Assembly: GCA_007126865.1 (NCBI GenBank)
Contig: SLAN01000220.1
Coordinates: 1 to 7,835 of the forward strand
DNA: 7,835 nucleotides
From: Spirochaetales bacterium
Lineage (GTDB): Bacteria > Spirochaetota > Spirochaetia > DSM-27196 > SKKC01
Direction: 5' to 3'
Below the pieces are notes generated by a model. That model saw only the letters and a program-made list of their open reading frames with translations. It searched no databases and was not told where the DNA came from. Positions 6,606 to 7,835 of this stretch are shown here, piece by piece. The position numbers and the translations under genes are program-made. How positions within the stretch are numbered: the stretch's first letter is position 1; each line of letters begins with the position of its first letter.

Positions 6606-7343
6606 TCAGCGTCTGTTAAGCAGGTACGCCACCTGGCCTCGTTTTGTCAGCGGAATCACACTCTTGCGGTAAAAGGTCACGATTACCTCCGCGCCTATGA
6701 CGCGACGGACGTCGGTGTTCACATGCTGCTGCAGATAGGCCACCTTCTTCTCCAGTCGATCGATGATCCTCTGCTCCACTTCGCTCCTCGTAAGCATCGC
6801 GGTTAATCGTTCGGTATCGCGGGATCCGGCTGCCTCGTGATAGGCGACCGGATTCGAGCGGTACTTCGCCTCGGCAACATAGAGCGCGCCGAAGTGGACG
6901 CGACGGGCGATCGCCTGAATCGCGTATACATCGAGCTCTACCGACGACCCGTACTGCCCGTCATCGCCGGCGGCGCAGAGCTCCGACAGACACCCCAGGT
7001 ACGCGTCACGGATCGCCGGGCTCTGTGAGACGATCGAGTAGTCGGAAATCTGCAACGGCGAGGGAGGCAGGTGCACCGTCCGACGCGGTGCCGGAAGGGT
7101 CGCGTTCACCGGCCGTTCTTCAGGCACCTCGTATCGGCCGAACTCCGCATCCATTCGCTCCTGAGCTTCGAGGCGAACCTCGAACAGCGACCGATCGCCG
7201 GCGCCGGAAAAACCGCTGCGTCCACGCTCATACGCCACCGAGTTGGCGGCGAACTGGGCTCGATCGATGAAACGCATAATAATCGTTTCTTCGAGCGCCT
7301 CGAGCCGGGCGGCAATCTGATCGAGCGAGATCGAATCGGTCAT
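6606..7343 (-). CDS. Chorismate mutase, eukaryotic (yeast/plant) AroQ type
   Basis: This 245-residue all-helical protein resembles the yeast and plant enzyme that turns chorismate into prephenate for Phe and Tyr synthesis. Matching stretches are LEETIIMRFIDRAQF (17-31), ARRVHFGALYVAEAKY (146-161), SEVEQRIIDRLEKK (187-200) and VIPLTKRGQVAYLL (229-242). Aligned by eye to yeast, R148, K160, E190 and T233 match catalytic R157, K168, E198 and T242. R16 reads A11, N194 reads R186 and E246 reads Q237, and there is one extra residue between R148 and K160. GS at 132-133 and R70 match the yeast effector site, so Trp/Tyr control is possible. An open frame extends 61 codons upstream, but that part is antisense-like overlap with the glucosidase gene, so the ATG at 7343 is used. 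It lies 4 nt after the glucosidase stop; GGAG lies about 14 nt upstream. Confidence 0.85.
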   Translation of the reverse strand: MTDSISLDQIAARLEALEETIIMRFIDRAQFAANSVAYERGRSGFSGAGDRSLFEVRLEAQERMDAEFGRYEVPEERPVNATLPAPRRTVHLPPSPLQISDYSIVSQSPAIRDAYLGCLSELCAAGDDGQYGSSVELDVYAIQAIARRVHFGALYVAEAKYRSNPVAYHEAAGSRDTERLTAMLTRSEVEQRIIDRLEKKVAYLQQHVNTDVRRVIGAEVIVTFYRKSVIPLTKRGQVAYLLNRR

Positions 7344-7347
7344 GGTT

Positions 7348-7835
7348 CTACGGTACGCTCCATAGAGTCGAGGTGGAGGAATCGGTCTTCGTGTCGCTCG
7401 ACACGAACGCCTCCCACGGTTGCAGCGAGAGGGTGACGGGCGATCCTCCTGCGTCCTCCGCCGGAAGCCCCTCGGGCCGCGTCTGCCGATTGGAGAGCAG
7501 TCCGTAACGAAGTGACCGGGCGACATCGGCGTCTACCGGAAACGATGACGGAGCATTGCCGAAGTTGACGATCACGAGTACGCGTTCGGTCTCTCCGTCT
7601 CGCCGGTACGCGAACACATGTTCATCGTCCGGAGCACAGTCCACGTATTCACCCTCGTCGAACACGCTTCTCGATTTCCTCAGTGAAATAAGCTCTCTGT
7701 AGAACGCATATATGCCGTCGGGACGCGAGCGCTCACGCTTCACGTGAATATTGGTGAAGTTGGGGTTAACCGAAAGCCACGGTACGTCGTCGGTGAACCC
7801 TGCATGCGTATCGGAGCTCCACTGCATCGGCGTTC
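7348..7835 (-). CDS. GH13 alpha-glucosidase / oligo-1,6-glucosidase, C-terminal part
   Basis: Partial: the gene enters from beyond the right edge and ends with TAG at 7350-7348, so about 162 codons are seen. RTPMQW at the edge, then AGFT, PWLSVNPNF and the pattern YRELISLRKSRSVFDEGEY are hallmarks of the end of the TIM barrel in GH13 subfamily 31 and close relatives, such as trehalose-6-phosphate hydrolase or trehalose synthase. The rest (from about HVFAYRR through LVIVNFGN to LQPWEAFV) is the C-terminal beta-sandwich. The catalytic Asp, Glu and Asp lie outside the window, so substrate and linkage preference cannot be judged. Members hydrolyse alpha-1,4 or alpha-1,6 glucosides from starch breakdown in the cytoplasm. 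It is the first gene seen of a minus-strand run and lies 4 nt before the chorismate mutase start. A short Ser/Thr-rich tail follows the last strand. Confidence 0.9.
   Translation of the reverse strand, partial: TPMQWSSDTHAGFTDDVPWLSVNPNFTNIHVKRERSRPDGIYAFYRELISLRKSRSVFDEGEYVDCAPDDEHVFAYRRDGETERVLVIVNFGNAPSSFPVDADVARSLRYGLLSNRQTRPEGLPAEDAGGSPVTLSLQPWEAFVSSDTKTDSSTSTLWSVP

Noticed and set aside
7344..7526. N-terminal 61-residue extension of the chorismate mutase
   Set aside because: Arg-rich, overlaps the glucosidase gene out of frame, and family similarity starts only after the ATG at 7343.
1..7835. Mobile element, CRISPR array, phage or defence system
   Set aside because: No transposase, integrase, repeat-spacer array or defence-type domain was found; the genes are metabolic, regulatory and sensory.

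Overview
The window is GC-rich bacterial DNA holding one tRNA gene, five complete protein genes and one partial protein gene. The organism cannot be named from this stretch alone. A spirochaete-like bacterium is my best guess. The hints are a lipoprotein with a relaxed lipobox, a membrane-rich chemotaxis receptor, high GC and a GH13 sugar hydrolase. This is inference from overall character, not from a diagnostic marker.

Layout, plus strand: a promoter (50-79) drives tRNA-Arg(CCG) (94-167). Its 3' end lies only 17 nt before an aminotransferase gene (185-1426). A 155-bp convergent gap follows, holding a near-perfect 27/28-nt direct repeat and a strong hairpin. On the minus strand, 1583-2983 encodes a secreted lipoprotein with a TolB-like beta-propeller. 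It is divergent from a renalase-like FAD oxidoreductase (3052-4041, plus) across a 68-bp AT-rich gap. That oxidoreductase converges on the rightmost block.

The right half is a co-directional minus-strand block. In order of transcription it holds the 3' end of a GH13 alpha-glucosidase (7835-7348), a eukaryotic-type chorismate mutase (7343-6606), a six-TM methyl-accepting chemotaxis protein (6518-4626) and a DtxR/IdeR-family metal-dependent repressor (4594-4091). The first two are 4 nt apart, so they are very probably co-translated. The chemotaxis gene has its own strong Shine-Dalgarno, and the repressor gene has a promoter-like element over the end of the chemotaxis gene.

No single pathway joins these genes, and I see no mobile element, CRISPR array, phage or defence system. 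The points most worth a second look are: the chorismate mutase with several altered catalytic positions; the repressor that keeps its primary metal site but seems to lose the ancillary one while carrying a C-terminal Cys cluster; the tRNA-aminotransferase junction; and the general lack of Shine-Dalgarno sequences, with -10-like hexamers placed as expected for leaderless messages.
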